Positions 44,433 to 51,766 of a DNA stretch of 64,000 nt are shown here, piece by piece. The notes beneath the pieces are model-generated. The model was not told where the DNA came from. It was given only the letters and a program-made list of their open reading frames with translations, and made no database searches. The DNA lies in contig DAOUGQ010000016.1 in NCBI GenBank assembly GCA_034429195.1, forward strand, positions 186,001 to 250,000, given 5' to 3'. Numbering within the stretch: position 1 is the first letter of the stretch; every line of letters begins with the position of its first letter. Position numbers and translations under genes: made by a program. The stretch comes from UBA4782 sp034429195. Lineage in GTDB: Bacteria > Chloroflexota > Anaerolineae > Anaerolineales > Anaerolineaceae.

Positions 44433-44504
44433 GCGGGAGTCGCCAAGTGGTAAGGCATCAGCCTTCCAAGCTGATATTCGCGGGTCCGAATCCCGTCTCC
44501 CGCT
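44433..44504 (+). tRNA. tRNA-Gly (anticodon TCC)
   Basis: 72 nt. Acceptor GCGGGAG/CTCCCGC, D arm GCC-AAGTGGTAA-GGC, anticodon stem TCAGC/GCTGA with loop CTTCCAA (TCC), T stem GCGGG/CCCGT, discriminator T as usual for Gly. CCA is not encoded. The T loop reads TCCGAAT instead of TTCGAAT, so the universally conserved T55 (pseudouridine site) is C. A terminator follows 11 nt later. Confidence 0.94.
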
Positions 44505-44515
44505 CCTCTTTCCTG

Positions 44516-44548
44516 AAGCTGCTATTATTCATAATGGCAGCTTTTTTT
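44516..44548 (+). terminator. Terminator after tRNA-Gly
   Basis: AAGCTGC-T-ATTAT-TC-ATAAT-G-GCAGCTT (44516-44543) followed by TTTTT. Confidence 0.9.
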
Positions 44549-44836
44549 ATTGTGATTTATCGCCAAAAAGAATCCAATACCCAATTTTTACCCAGCCACC
44601 ATGAACTTCTTGTCGCTGCAAAATCTGCGTTCTATACAGGATAAGGCAATCGTTTGTACTGGGATAACTTCATCTAGATACGTTGAGCTCGCAATAACAA
44701 GAAGGTAACTACATGAAAAACGAGGATTGTTATTATGAAATGCCAAACCATTCTCCCCCTTGAAACCAGCACTTATAAACTGTAAAATAAAGTAGATAAT
44801 AATAATATAAATAGTCATAATATTTTGGAGGTCATG
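44549..44836. other. Intergenic region before the OsmC gene
   Basis: 288 bp with no convincing frame, RNA or repeat. The last 60 bp are very AT-rich (runs such as AGATAATAATAATATAAATAG) and probably hold the osmC promoter; GGAGG at 44827-44831 serves the gene. Confidence 0.5.
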
Positions 44837-45259
44837 ATGGCTGAAAGACATGCTGAAGCAACCTGGAAAGGGTCTTTACGCGATGGAAATGGAGTAATGA
44901 AATTTGGCACCATCGAAGGAGCCTATAGCTTCTCCTCACGTTTCGAAAATGGACAAGGTACAAACCCTGAGGAATTGCTTGGCGCAGCTCATGCTGGCTG
45001 TTTTTCAATGGCATTAAGTAGTTCCCTGGGAAAGGCTGGTTTTGCTCCAGAAAGTATTCGCACTATAGCGACCGTGAAAATAGAAACCGTATCAGGTAAA
45101 GCGATGATTACTCACATTCACCTCGAAACTGAAGTAAAGGTTTCAGGAATCACAGAAGAGAATTTCATTCATATCGCAAATGAGGTGAAATCTGCATGCC
45201 CTGTTTCAATAGCCCTTTCGAACGTGCCAATTTCTTTAAGCGCTCAATTGTTGCAATAG
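44837..45259 (+). CDS. OsmC-family peroxiredoxin
   Basis: 140 aa. It shows the OsmC/Ohr fold markers: the first reactive cysteine in LLGAAHAGCFSMALSSSL and the second in VKSACPVSIALSNV, plus RFENGQGTNPEELL (substrate-binding Arg/Glu). It reduces organic hydroperoxides, protecting membrane lipids. The closest match in pattern is the OsmC rather than Ohr subgroup (LEFDVAT...SACPVS). The start is the ATG at 44837, spaced 5 nt from GGAGG; ATG at 44834 and TTG at 44825 are rejected. A flavodiiron protein gene follows after 160 bp, forming an oxygen-stress group. Confidence 0.92.
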   Translation: MAERHAEATWKGSLRDGNGVMKFGTIEGAYSFSSRFENGQGTNPEELLGAAHAGCFSMALSSSLGKAGFAPESIRTIATVKIETVSGKAMITHIHLETEVKVSGITEENFIHIANEVKSACPVSIALSNVPISLSAQLLQ

Positions 45260-45325
45260 AGGTTTTTTTATTTACCAAGTATCAGGTTCATGAGCTGAAA
45301 TTAATACCTGAAATTAGAATAATTC

Positions 45326-45354
45326 TTGACGGTATATAGACTTTCGGTTAATCT
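45326..45354 (+). promoter_or_regulatory. Promoter of the flavodiiron gene
   Basis: TTGACG (45326-45331), 17-bp spacer, TAATCT (45349-45354); the ATG is 65 nt further on. Confidence 0.55.
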
Positions 45355-45419
45355 ATTGATGGATTCCGTAACCATATCTGTTGAAGATTATTCAAATGAC
45401 ATTCTTGATGGAGGTGCGT

Positions 45420-46619
45420 ATGCCACCAGTTGCTATTGCTTCCGAACTGTTCTGGGTGGGAGTGAACGATCATCAAACTGACCTTTTTGAGGGTTTATGG
45501 CCAATTAAACAAGAAGGTGTCAGTTACAACTCATACCTGATTCGAGATGAGAAAAACGCATTGATCGAATTAGTAAAGGCACCTTTTATTGATGAATACC
45601 TTCAGCAAGTTCAATCTTTGATTAACCTGGAGAAGTTATCCTACATTGTGCTCAACCACATGGAACCGGATCACACATCTGCACTATTAGCAATGGTGCA
45701 AAAAGCTCCGCAGGTAAAAATTCTGGTAAGCGAAAAAGCCCAATCCATCGTTGCATCTTATTACGGGTTAAAAGATGCTGTTCAGGTGGTAAAAGATGGT
45801 GAGGAAGTTCCTTTAGGCAGCCATACACTTCACTTCCATTACACACCTTTTGTTCATTGGCCAGAAACCATGATGACTTACATCCCGGAAGAACAGGTAT
45901 TGTTTTCATGTGATGGTTTTGGTGGGTTCGGAGCATTGGATGGTATTCTCTTCGATGAACAGGTGGTCGATATGACCTGGCACATCAGCGAAGCATTGCG
46001 ATATTATAGCAACATCGTGGCTGCGGTCAGCAAACCTGTGCTCAATGCCATTGAAAAATTATCTGACGTGCCCATAAAGGTAGTTGCGCCATCGCATGGT
46101 CTTATTTGGAAACAGAATCCTTTGAAGATTATCCAGTTGTATAAAAAATGGGCAGAGTATGGTAGTCAACCTGCTGAAATTGGCGTAACAATCTTATGCG
46201 CTTCGATGTATGGAAGCACTGCAAATCTGGTGCCTTCCATCGAATCAGGTCTTGAATCTGCTGGAGTTTCATATAAGCGTTTTGATGTGATACGGGATCA
46301 TCCCAGTTACATTTTGCCTTCATTATGGATGAACCGTGGTGTGATCGTTGCATCGCCCACTTATGAAGGTTCCCTGGTTCCTCCCATGCGAAATATTCTT
46401 GATATTGCAACCCATAAACGCATTTTCAACAGGATTGCTGCATATACAGGCAGCTATACCTGGGGGGGAGGCGCAAGAAGGGATATAGAAACATTTGCCG
46501 AAGGGCTGAAGTGGAAGCTGACTGCCAGTTACGATTACCCTGGTTTTCCACATGACCCTGAATTGAAAAGAGCTTATCAATTTGGGGTTGATTTCGCAGC
46601 CCAGGTATTACAGGTATAA
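45420..46619 (+). CDS. A-type flavodiiron protein (O2/NO reductase)
   Basis: 399 aa. The N-terminal MBL-like diiron domain has the ligand set H-x-E-x-D (NHMEPDHTSAL), His in FVHWPETM, Asp in FSCDGFGGFG, and His in APSHGLIW. The C-terminal flavodoxin domain begins at VTILCASMYGSTANL (FMN phosphate loop) and includes SPTYEGSLVPP. No rubredoxin or extra C-terminal domain, so it is the minimal A-type that needs an external rubredoxin. It reduces O2 to water and/or NO to N2O, protecting an anaerobe. The start is ATG at 45420 with GGAGG; the longer frame to 45381 is rejected. Its stop is 2 bp from the convergent gene. Confidence 0.95.
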   Translation: MPPVAIASELFWVGVNDHQTDLFEGLWPIKQEGVSYNSYLIRDEKNALIELVKAPFIDEYLQQVQSLINLEKLSYIVLNHMEPDHTSALLAMVQKAPQVKILVSEKAQSIVASYYGLKDAVQVVKDGEEVPLGSHTLHFHYTPFVHWPETMMTYIPEEQVLFSCDGFGGFGALDGILFDEQVVDMTWHISEALRYYSNIVAAVSKPVLNAIEKLSDVPIKVVAPSHGLIWKQNPLKIIQLYKKWAEYGSQPAEIGVTILCASMYGSTANLVPSIESGLESAGVSYKRFDVIRDHPSYILPSLWMNRGVIVASPTYEGSLVPPMRNILDIATHKRIFNRIAAYTGSYTWGGGARRDIETFAEGLKWKLTASYDYPGFPHDPELKRAYQFGVDFAAQVLQV

Positions 46620-46621
46620 AG

Positions 46622-47563
46622 CTAAATTCCTTTTGTTTGGTCTGGTGTTGAAGATTCTTTTTCATTCGGATCGGTCTGCGGTTGAGGAGGATCTTTTTCT
46701 ATTGGTTCGATCTCCACTTTTTCTTCCTTCCCATTATGCCTGACTTCAACAGGCTCTTTGGGATATCCGACCCAGAGCGCTTTAGCCTGCATCATCATTC
46801 CAATTTGTGCTGCAGCCATCCATAAGAAGAAAAGGATTGCCAGTACAGACAGGATTGTTAACCAGGTGCGAAAATTCTTTTGAATAAACTCCACCTTGTC
46901 AATGAGAGTATTCACAGTTGCAATATATTCCTGGGTTGATTTTTGAGTATCCTCGATCGAGCCAAGAATATTCTCCAAACTGTCAGCAAGTGTATCCAGA
47001 CTGGAGCGGATCCCGCTGAGGTCTTCAGCGGTTTGTTTCAAGTCATCTCGTACCTCACCAAGGTTGTTTGTCATAGGATCTAGAGAATTAGAAATACCAT
47101 TAATAGAATCTTCCAGAGTGTTTTCTGGTTCATAACGTGCCCCAATGATTGGTACTGCAGCAATGATCGCCAGAGTGTTATCCACAATACGGGCGGTTTT
47201 CCCTGCAACTTCCAAAGAGCTCTGGGTTTCATTAATCACAGCTGTAAAGCTATCACCAACAAGGCTGGCGATTGAAGTAGCCATTTCTGAAGTCGTTTTC
47301 AAGCTTTCAGAAGTATCACGAGCAGAATCGACTAATACTGTCAGGCTGCGATCCACTTTTGTGAGGGTAGTATCAATGGTGGTCAATATATTTGAGGTTG
47401 TAGTCAAACCTTTATGCGTTACTGCCAGACTTTCATCCAATCCATCCGCCAGCTTTGCACGAATCGGAAATACTGACGCAATGACAGCAATACTGAATAG
47501 CAAGCCAATGATTGAGCCAAAATACAGGAATGCTGCGGTCAATCGTGGAAGGAATCTTTTCAT
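46622..47563 (-). CDS. Membrane protein with large extracytoplasmic coiled coil
   Basis: About 313 aa. An N-terminal helix (FLYFGSIIGLLFSIAVIASVF) is followed by about 180 residues rich in heptad Leu/Ile/Thr/Ser with few charges (TTSNILTTIDTTLTKVDRSL, LDTLADSLENILGSIEDT), resembling MCP-type or DUF948-like coiled coils. A second membrane helix (WLTILSVLAILFFLWMAAAQI) and a charged, Pro/Glu-rich cytoplasmic tail end the protein. Both ends are predicted inside, the coil outside. No enzyme motif seen. ATG at 47563 has GGAGG spaced 5 nt. It is divergent from the S41 protease. Function unknown. Confidence 0.75.
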   Translation of the reverse strand: MKRFLPRLTAAFLYFGSIIGLLFSIAVIASVFPIRAKLADGLDESLAVTHKGLTTTSNILTTIDTTLTKVDRSLTVLVDSARDTSESLKTTSEMATSIASLVGDSFTAVINETQSSLEVAGKTARIVDNTLAIIAAVPIIGARYEPENTLEDSINGISNSLDPMTNNLGEVRDDLKQTAEDLSGIRSSLDTLADSLENILGSIEDTQKSTQEYIATVNTLIDKVEFIQKNFRTWLTILSVLAILFFLWMAAAQIGMMMQAKALWVGYPKEPVEVRHNGKEEKVEIEPIEKDPPQPQTDPNEKESSTPDQTKGI

Positions 47564-47671
47564 CATTACCTCCTTTTCATCCTGAAACAATATTATTATG
47601 ACAGAATTTACAAATAAATCAGAAGAGTTCATGAGGTAAAATACAATCATTGTTTATCCAGGAGGAATAGG

Positions 47672-49675
47672 ATGAAGAAAAAATTGGCATTTATCCTTCT
47701 CATCGGATTGTTATTGATGAGCTGCAGTTTGACCGGATTGTCCAACAAAGAAACACAACAACCTACACAACAGGTGACAAAGCAGAATATTCCCGAGAGC
47801 ACCGGCCCCGCACTTATAACAGGTGAGTTCACCTATTCCAATGATATTATTGAAGTCTATTATGTCGAGCAGGCTGTCGCATTGCTCGATATGACGGGTT
47901 TCATCCTGCGGGATGAAGAGTGGGAACTGCCAGTTGATTCACAGGTTTTGGGCTACCTGGATCTGGATGAGGATAATAATACTGGTACATATGAACTTTC
48001 CCTTCCCGTATATCCTATTGGTGTAAATAATGATGTCGACCATGATGGGAAAACTGAACAGGGTGTACAGGTTTATGTAGTTGCTTACTCTCCCAATCTC
48101 ACAGGAGGACCTTTTTCTCAAGGGGATGATAAATCTCGTGGTTGGCCATCTTACCTGACTTCAGTGGTGACAGACTCGGAGAACAATGATGAAGTCACCG
48201 GTGGTAAATTGGTTGTCTGGGCTCCCGATGATCAGCAAAACTTCCCTTCTGATTTTGGAAAAGATGGTTTATTGTTCACAGAGGATGATCCCACAGTCAC
48301 TCTTGAAGCAGGATATTCGATCATTGATCTGGATTCTTCCCCCTTTGGGATTATCCGGGATAGTGAAATTGACATGACTTTATATGAGCCGACTGATGTG
48401 GCAATCAAAGATTTTTCAGATTTATCTTACACTGAAGCCTTTGATAAGATGTTCGAAATTGTTAGAAAAGAATATGCCTTTAATGGCGTTGAAGGCAAGC
48501 AACCGGATTGGGACGCTCTTTATAAGAAAGTAGCTCCCATGGTAGAAGAAGCTGAAAAGAGTAAAGATGTTTCGGCATATTATCTTGCCATCGAGCAATT
48601 TGTCAGTGCATTTCACGATGGGCATGTCGGTTTTGATGGAGGTGATATTGGAAATGCAGCCTTCTACCAGCGAGCGGCGGGCGGAATTGGAGCTGGTATT
48701 CGTGAACTGGATGATGGGCGGGTATTGGTAGTATTCATGTTGGATGGCAGCCCAGCAGCTTTGGATGGAATGCAGGTTGGAGACGAAATCATTGCTGTGA
48801 ATGATACCCCGGTAGCAAGCGCTATTGACGCAGTTCAACCTCTCTTTGGGCCATATTCAACTGATTTTGGATACAGGTATGACCAGGTGCTATTCCTTTT
48901 AAGAGGTTCTATCGGTGCTCCCATTTCAATCACATATAAAAACAAGAGTGGTGAAGAAAAAACTACAACCTTCACTCGAATTCAAGAGTATGACAGTCTG
49001 TTGGCAACATATATTTATGGAAGTGATGACGTACATATATTGCCGGTTGAATCAAGGATCATCAATGGGACTGTTGGATACATCAGTATTAATTCGAACT
49101 ATGATGACCTTAACCTAATCATCCGCTTATTTGAAAGAGCACTAAAAGTTTTCGAAGAGAATAATGTCGCAGGTATCATCATCGACATGCGTCAGAATTC
49201 TGGCGGTGCACCTTTGGGATTGGCGGGTTTTCTTTATGACGAGGAAATCCCAATGGGTCAATTGGAATACTATAGTGAAAAAACTGGCAAATTTGAACCA
49301 GAAGGACCTCGCGAAAAAGTCACACCCAATGAAAACCAGTATTCTTTTGACAAGATGGTACTCTTGGTTGGCAATGCCTGCTTCAGTGCCTGTGAAATCG
49401 AATCCTATGGTTTCAGCAAGGTACCTGGCATGGTCGTCATGGGGCAATATCCTACAGGTGGGGTAGAAGCTGAAGTTGCCCGCGGGCAATTCGAACTACC
49501 TGAAGGTTTTTCGCTTCAAATTCCAACCGGGCGTTTTACTTTGGAAGATGGCAGCATCTTCCTGGAAGGTGTGGGAGTTGTACCTGATGTAAGGATACCC
49601 ATTGATGAAGCCAGTGTGTTATCCACACAGGATGTTGTGCTGCAGGATGCCATTGATTTAATCACAGGGGAGTAG
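47672..49675 (+). CDS. S41-family (tail-specific) protease lipoprotein
   Basis: 667 aa with a lipoprotein leader (LLLMSCSLTG lipobox). Residues about 45-240 are an unrecognised beta-rich domain containing DLDEDNNTGTY and DHDGKTEQGVQ, which look like acidic, possibly Ca-binding loops. Then comes the S41 N-terminal helical part, a PDZ domain (AALDGMQVGDEIIAVNDTPVASA) and the S41 core with GIIIDMRQNSGGAPLGLAGFL and the nucleophile in NACFSACEIESYGF. The usual catalytic Lys about 25 residues later is not obvious; a Ser/His/Glu tetrad (tricorn-like) is possible. It probably degrades or processes proteins outside the membrane. ATG at 47672, AGGAGGAAT upstream. Confidence 0.88.
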   Translation: MKKKLAFILLIGLLLMSCSLTGLSNKETQQPTQQVTKQNIPESTGPALITGEFTYSNDIIEVYYVEQAVALLDMTGFILRDEEWELPVDSQVLGYLDLDEDNNTGTYELSLPVYPIGVNNDVDHDGKTEQGVQVYVVAYSPNLTGGPFSQGDDKSRGWPSYLTSVVTDSENNDEVTGGKLVVWAPDDQQNFPSDFGKDGLLFTEDDPTVTLEAGYSIIDLDSSPFGIIRDSEIDMTLYEPTDVAIKDFSDLSYTEAFDKMFEIVRKEYAFNGVEGKQPDWDALYKKVAPMVEEAEKSKDVSAYYLAIEQFVSAFHDGHVGFDGGDIGNAAFYQRAAGGIGAGIRELDDGRVLVVFMLDGSPAALDGMQVGDEIIAVNDTPVASAIDAVQPLFGPYSTDFGYRYDQVLFLLRGSIGAPISITYKNKSGEEKTTTFTRIQEYDSLLATYIYGSDDVHILPVESRIINGTVGYISINSNYDDLNLIIRLFERALKVFEENNVAGIIIDMRQNSGGAPLGLAGFLYDEEIPMGQLEYYSEKTGKFEPEGPREKVTPNENQYSFDKMVLLVGNACFSACEIESYGFSKVPGMVVMGQYPTGGVEAEVARGQFELPEGFSLQIPTGRFTLEDGSIFLEGVGVVPDVRIPIDEASVLSTQDVVLQDAIDLITGE

Positions 49676-49690
49676 GCATTTCTTTTTGAC

Positions 49691-49719
49691 TTGTCACGCA
49701 TTGAGGGGCGTGATACACT
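49691..49719 (+). promoter_or_regulatory. Promoter of the receiver/Y1-like fusion gene, leaderless
   Basis: TTGTCA (49691-49696), 17-bp spacer, TACACT (49714-49719), with only 6 nt between the -10 and the ATG at 49726. Confidence 0.7.
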
Positions 49720-49725
49720 TTTTAA

Positions 49726-51747
49726 ATGGATTTTTCGATCGTAGTCGCAACTCCAAATCTGGCACTTGCTGATCTGTTACTGCTTTCGCTGGAGGAAAAA
49801 GATACCTATCGAGTTCAGCTGGCACATGATCTGGCAGAGTTGCAAGAAGCTGTGGGTAACTTTCCTGTAGATTTGATGATCTTCGATGCAGACTTCTGTG
49901 ATCAGTTGATCGATCCATTAATTCAAAGGATATTAATACAACATCCACGAATCAGGTGTATCTTCCTTTCACCAGAAAATAATCCTGAATGGATGCCTGA
50001 TTTTCCAAATGAGCATTTTGTTTTGCCACAACCTTATTTCATATCAACCATCGTAGAACTGGCAGAAACACTGCTGGTGCCAGATTCTGAACGAGAAAAA
50101 GCTTTTTCTCAAACCTCTAACAACATCAAGCTTTCACAACCTGCATGGCTTCAAGACAGAGAATTGGGTAGCTTCATTCTTACATCTTTTCTCCGCGAAT
50201 CAACTGCACATGCTGTCATGATCCTGATCGGGGGAAAAGTTCATCTTTCGCAAGGATACCTAAGCAATGCTGAAGTAATTGAGATCGCTACTATGATCCA
50301 ACGCGAATGGAATACAATCAAACAAACTGATCTGGTTCGCTTCATGAAGCTACAAGCAAGTGGCGGTAAGTATCTGTTGTACATTCGGGAGTTTCAACCA
50401 GGAGTATTGTTGGTGTTGGTGGAAGATATCCGAAATCCTGTCAGCAACTCTAAAGTACAAATTACTCGTTTGCAGCAAATGCTAATTGAACAAACAAGAT
50501 TGGATCCTCCGGGTTTAGAAGAAGATCAAAAGACTGCTGATGTTAAAACACAAGAAATACCGGTTATCTCTTCTGTGGAAATATCTCACCAGCCTGATAC
50601 CCAATCAACAGATGAGGTTGAGGAACCACTCCAAGATTCTGAGATGCTGGAAATCGATGAAGAACAACAAAAAGAAAAAATCTTAAAAATACTCGCCTGG
50701 ATGCCCAGCCCTAACCCTAATGATGAAACACCTGTATCAAGATCGCAAAATAGTCACAAAAAGCAAAAGACACCTTCTGAGCCACCTGAAGACAAGAAAT
50801 CCAAACCAGTGACAGATGAGCAAAAAAGTTTTATCGAAGAAGAACCGCCCTTACTGATGACTGATCAATCAATAGGAACACCGGAAGAACAACCCGGATC
50901 GATCGTTGAGCAGCAATCTGAAGAATACTTTGAAGAACAATTCGAAATAACATCACAAGAGAAACCTGAAATAACACAAGAAGTAAAGACTGAGTTTCTC
51001 TTAAAAGAGAAATCTCAATTCACCGCTAAAGAGCGATTAGAAATTGCCCCAGAAGAAAGAGAGATAGAAGAACCTGAAACAGAAAAGATCACACCAGAAC
51101 CACCATTGATTTCTGATAACATTTCAGACGAGTTATTGGAGCTTCTGGCACAAGAAGAGGATACTTCTGAAACCTTTCCAGAAATCGTGAATACATTACC
51201 CGAAACAACTTTATCCGAAGATAAAAAAAATACCGAGGAGATAATGCCTGTAACCGAACCAAAGCAAGCAGTGGAGGCATTTCCTGGAGCAATTCCGGTT
51301 TCACAACCATACGAGGGATCAATCTATAACCCTGAACCAGCAACTTCTGCGATGGTTGATCTGATTTATACTTTTGTGATCATTCCACGCATTCCATTGC
51401 ATCATCTGAATGGTGAATTAGAAAAGCAGCTTAGTCAGTGGATCCCCGATCTGTGTATTGCCTTTGGATGGAAATTGATGCGGCTACAAATCAGACCAGA
51501 ATACATCCTGATAAGCACCCAGGTTATGCCAGGTGTGTCACCTGCAAGTGTGATACGAATCCTGCGTGTCAAAACTTCTTACCGTATTTTCGAAACACAT
51601 TCACGTTTACGCTCTCAAAATCCTTCAGGTGATTTTTGGGCACCAGGATACCTGGCATTAAGCGGTATGCAAATGCCAGACGAGGATTTGATCGCTGATT
51701 ATATGCAACAAACAAGAATGAGGCAGGGTCTTCCTGCAACAAGATAA
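49726..51747 (+). CDS. Receiver-like / roadblock-like / Y1-transposase-like fusion protein
   Basis: 673 aa, three modules. Residues 1-118 look like a response-regulator receiver (VVATPNLALADLLLLSLEE, VDLMIFDADF, CIFLSPENN). Residues about 132-255 fit a roadblock/LC7 domain (HAVMILIGGKVHLSQGY, KYLLYIREFQPGVLLVLVE). About 280 residues of Glu/Pro/Lys linker follow. The last 130 resemble IS200/REP-type Y1 transposases: LIYTFVIIPRIPL at the strand usually reading YHLVFVPKYR, LCIAFGWKLMRLQIRPEY, ASVIRILRVKTSYRIF, DFWAPGYLAL and IADYMQQTR. The HUH motif (normally PDHVHLL) reads PEYILIS, so both metal histidines are lost, while the Y-x-x-Q end is kept. It is likely a domesticated DNA/RNA-binding module, not an active transposase. 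polA follows 19 bp later. Confidence 0.7.
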   Translation: MDFSIVVATPNLALADLLLLSLEEKDTYRVQLAHDLAELQEAVGNFPVDLMIFDADFCDQLIDPLIQRILIQHPRIRCIFLSPENNPEWMPDFPNEHFVLPQPYFISTIVELAETLLVPDSEREKAFSQTSNNIKLSQPAWLQDRELGSFILTSFLRESTAHAVMILIGGKVHLSQGYLSNAEVIEIATMIQREWNTIKQTDLVRFMKLQASGGKYLLYIREFQPGVLLVLVEDIRNPVSNSKVQITRLQQMLIEQTRLDPPGLEEDQKTADVKTQEIPVISSVEISHQPDTQSTDEVEEPLQDSEMLEIDEEQQKEKILKILAWMPSPNPNDETPVSRSQNSHKKQKTPSEPPEDKKSKPVTDEQKSFIEEEPPLLMTDQSIGTPEEQPGSIVEQQSEEYFEEQFEITSQEKPEITQEVKTEFLLKEKSQFTAKERLEIAPEEREIEEPETEKITPEPPLISDNISDELLELLAQEEDTSETFPEIVNTLPETTLSEDKKNTEEIMPVTEPKQAVEAFPGAIPVSQPYEGSIYNPEPATSAMVDLIYTFVIIPRIPLHHLNGELEKQLSQWIPDLCIAFGWKLMRLQIRPEYILISTQVMPGVSPASVIRILRVKTSYRIFETHSRLRSQNPSGDFWAPGYLALSGMQMPDEDLIADYMQQTRMRQGLPATR

Positions 51748-51766
51748 TTTTGAAAGAAGAAAACTC

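Noticed and set aside
49726..51747. Active IS200/IS605 element
   Set aside because: HUH histidines absent, no TnpB, no subterminal hairpins flanking, and fused to signalling domains; treated as a domesticated gene.
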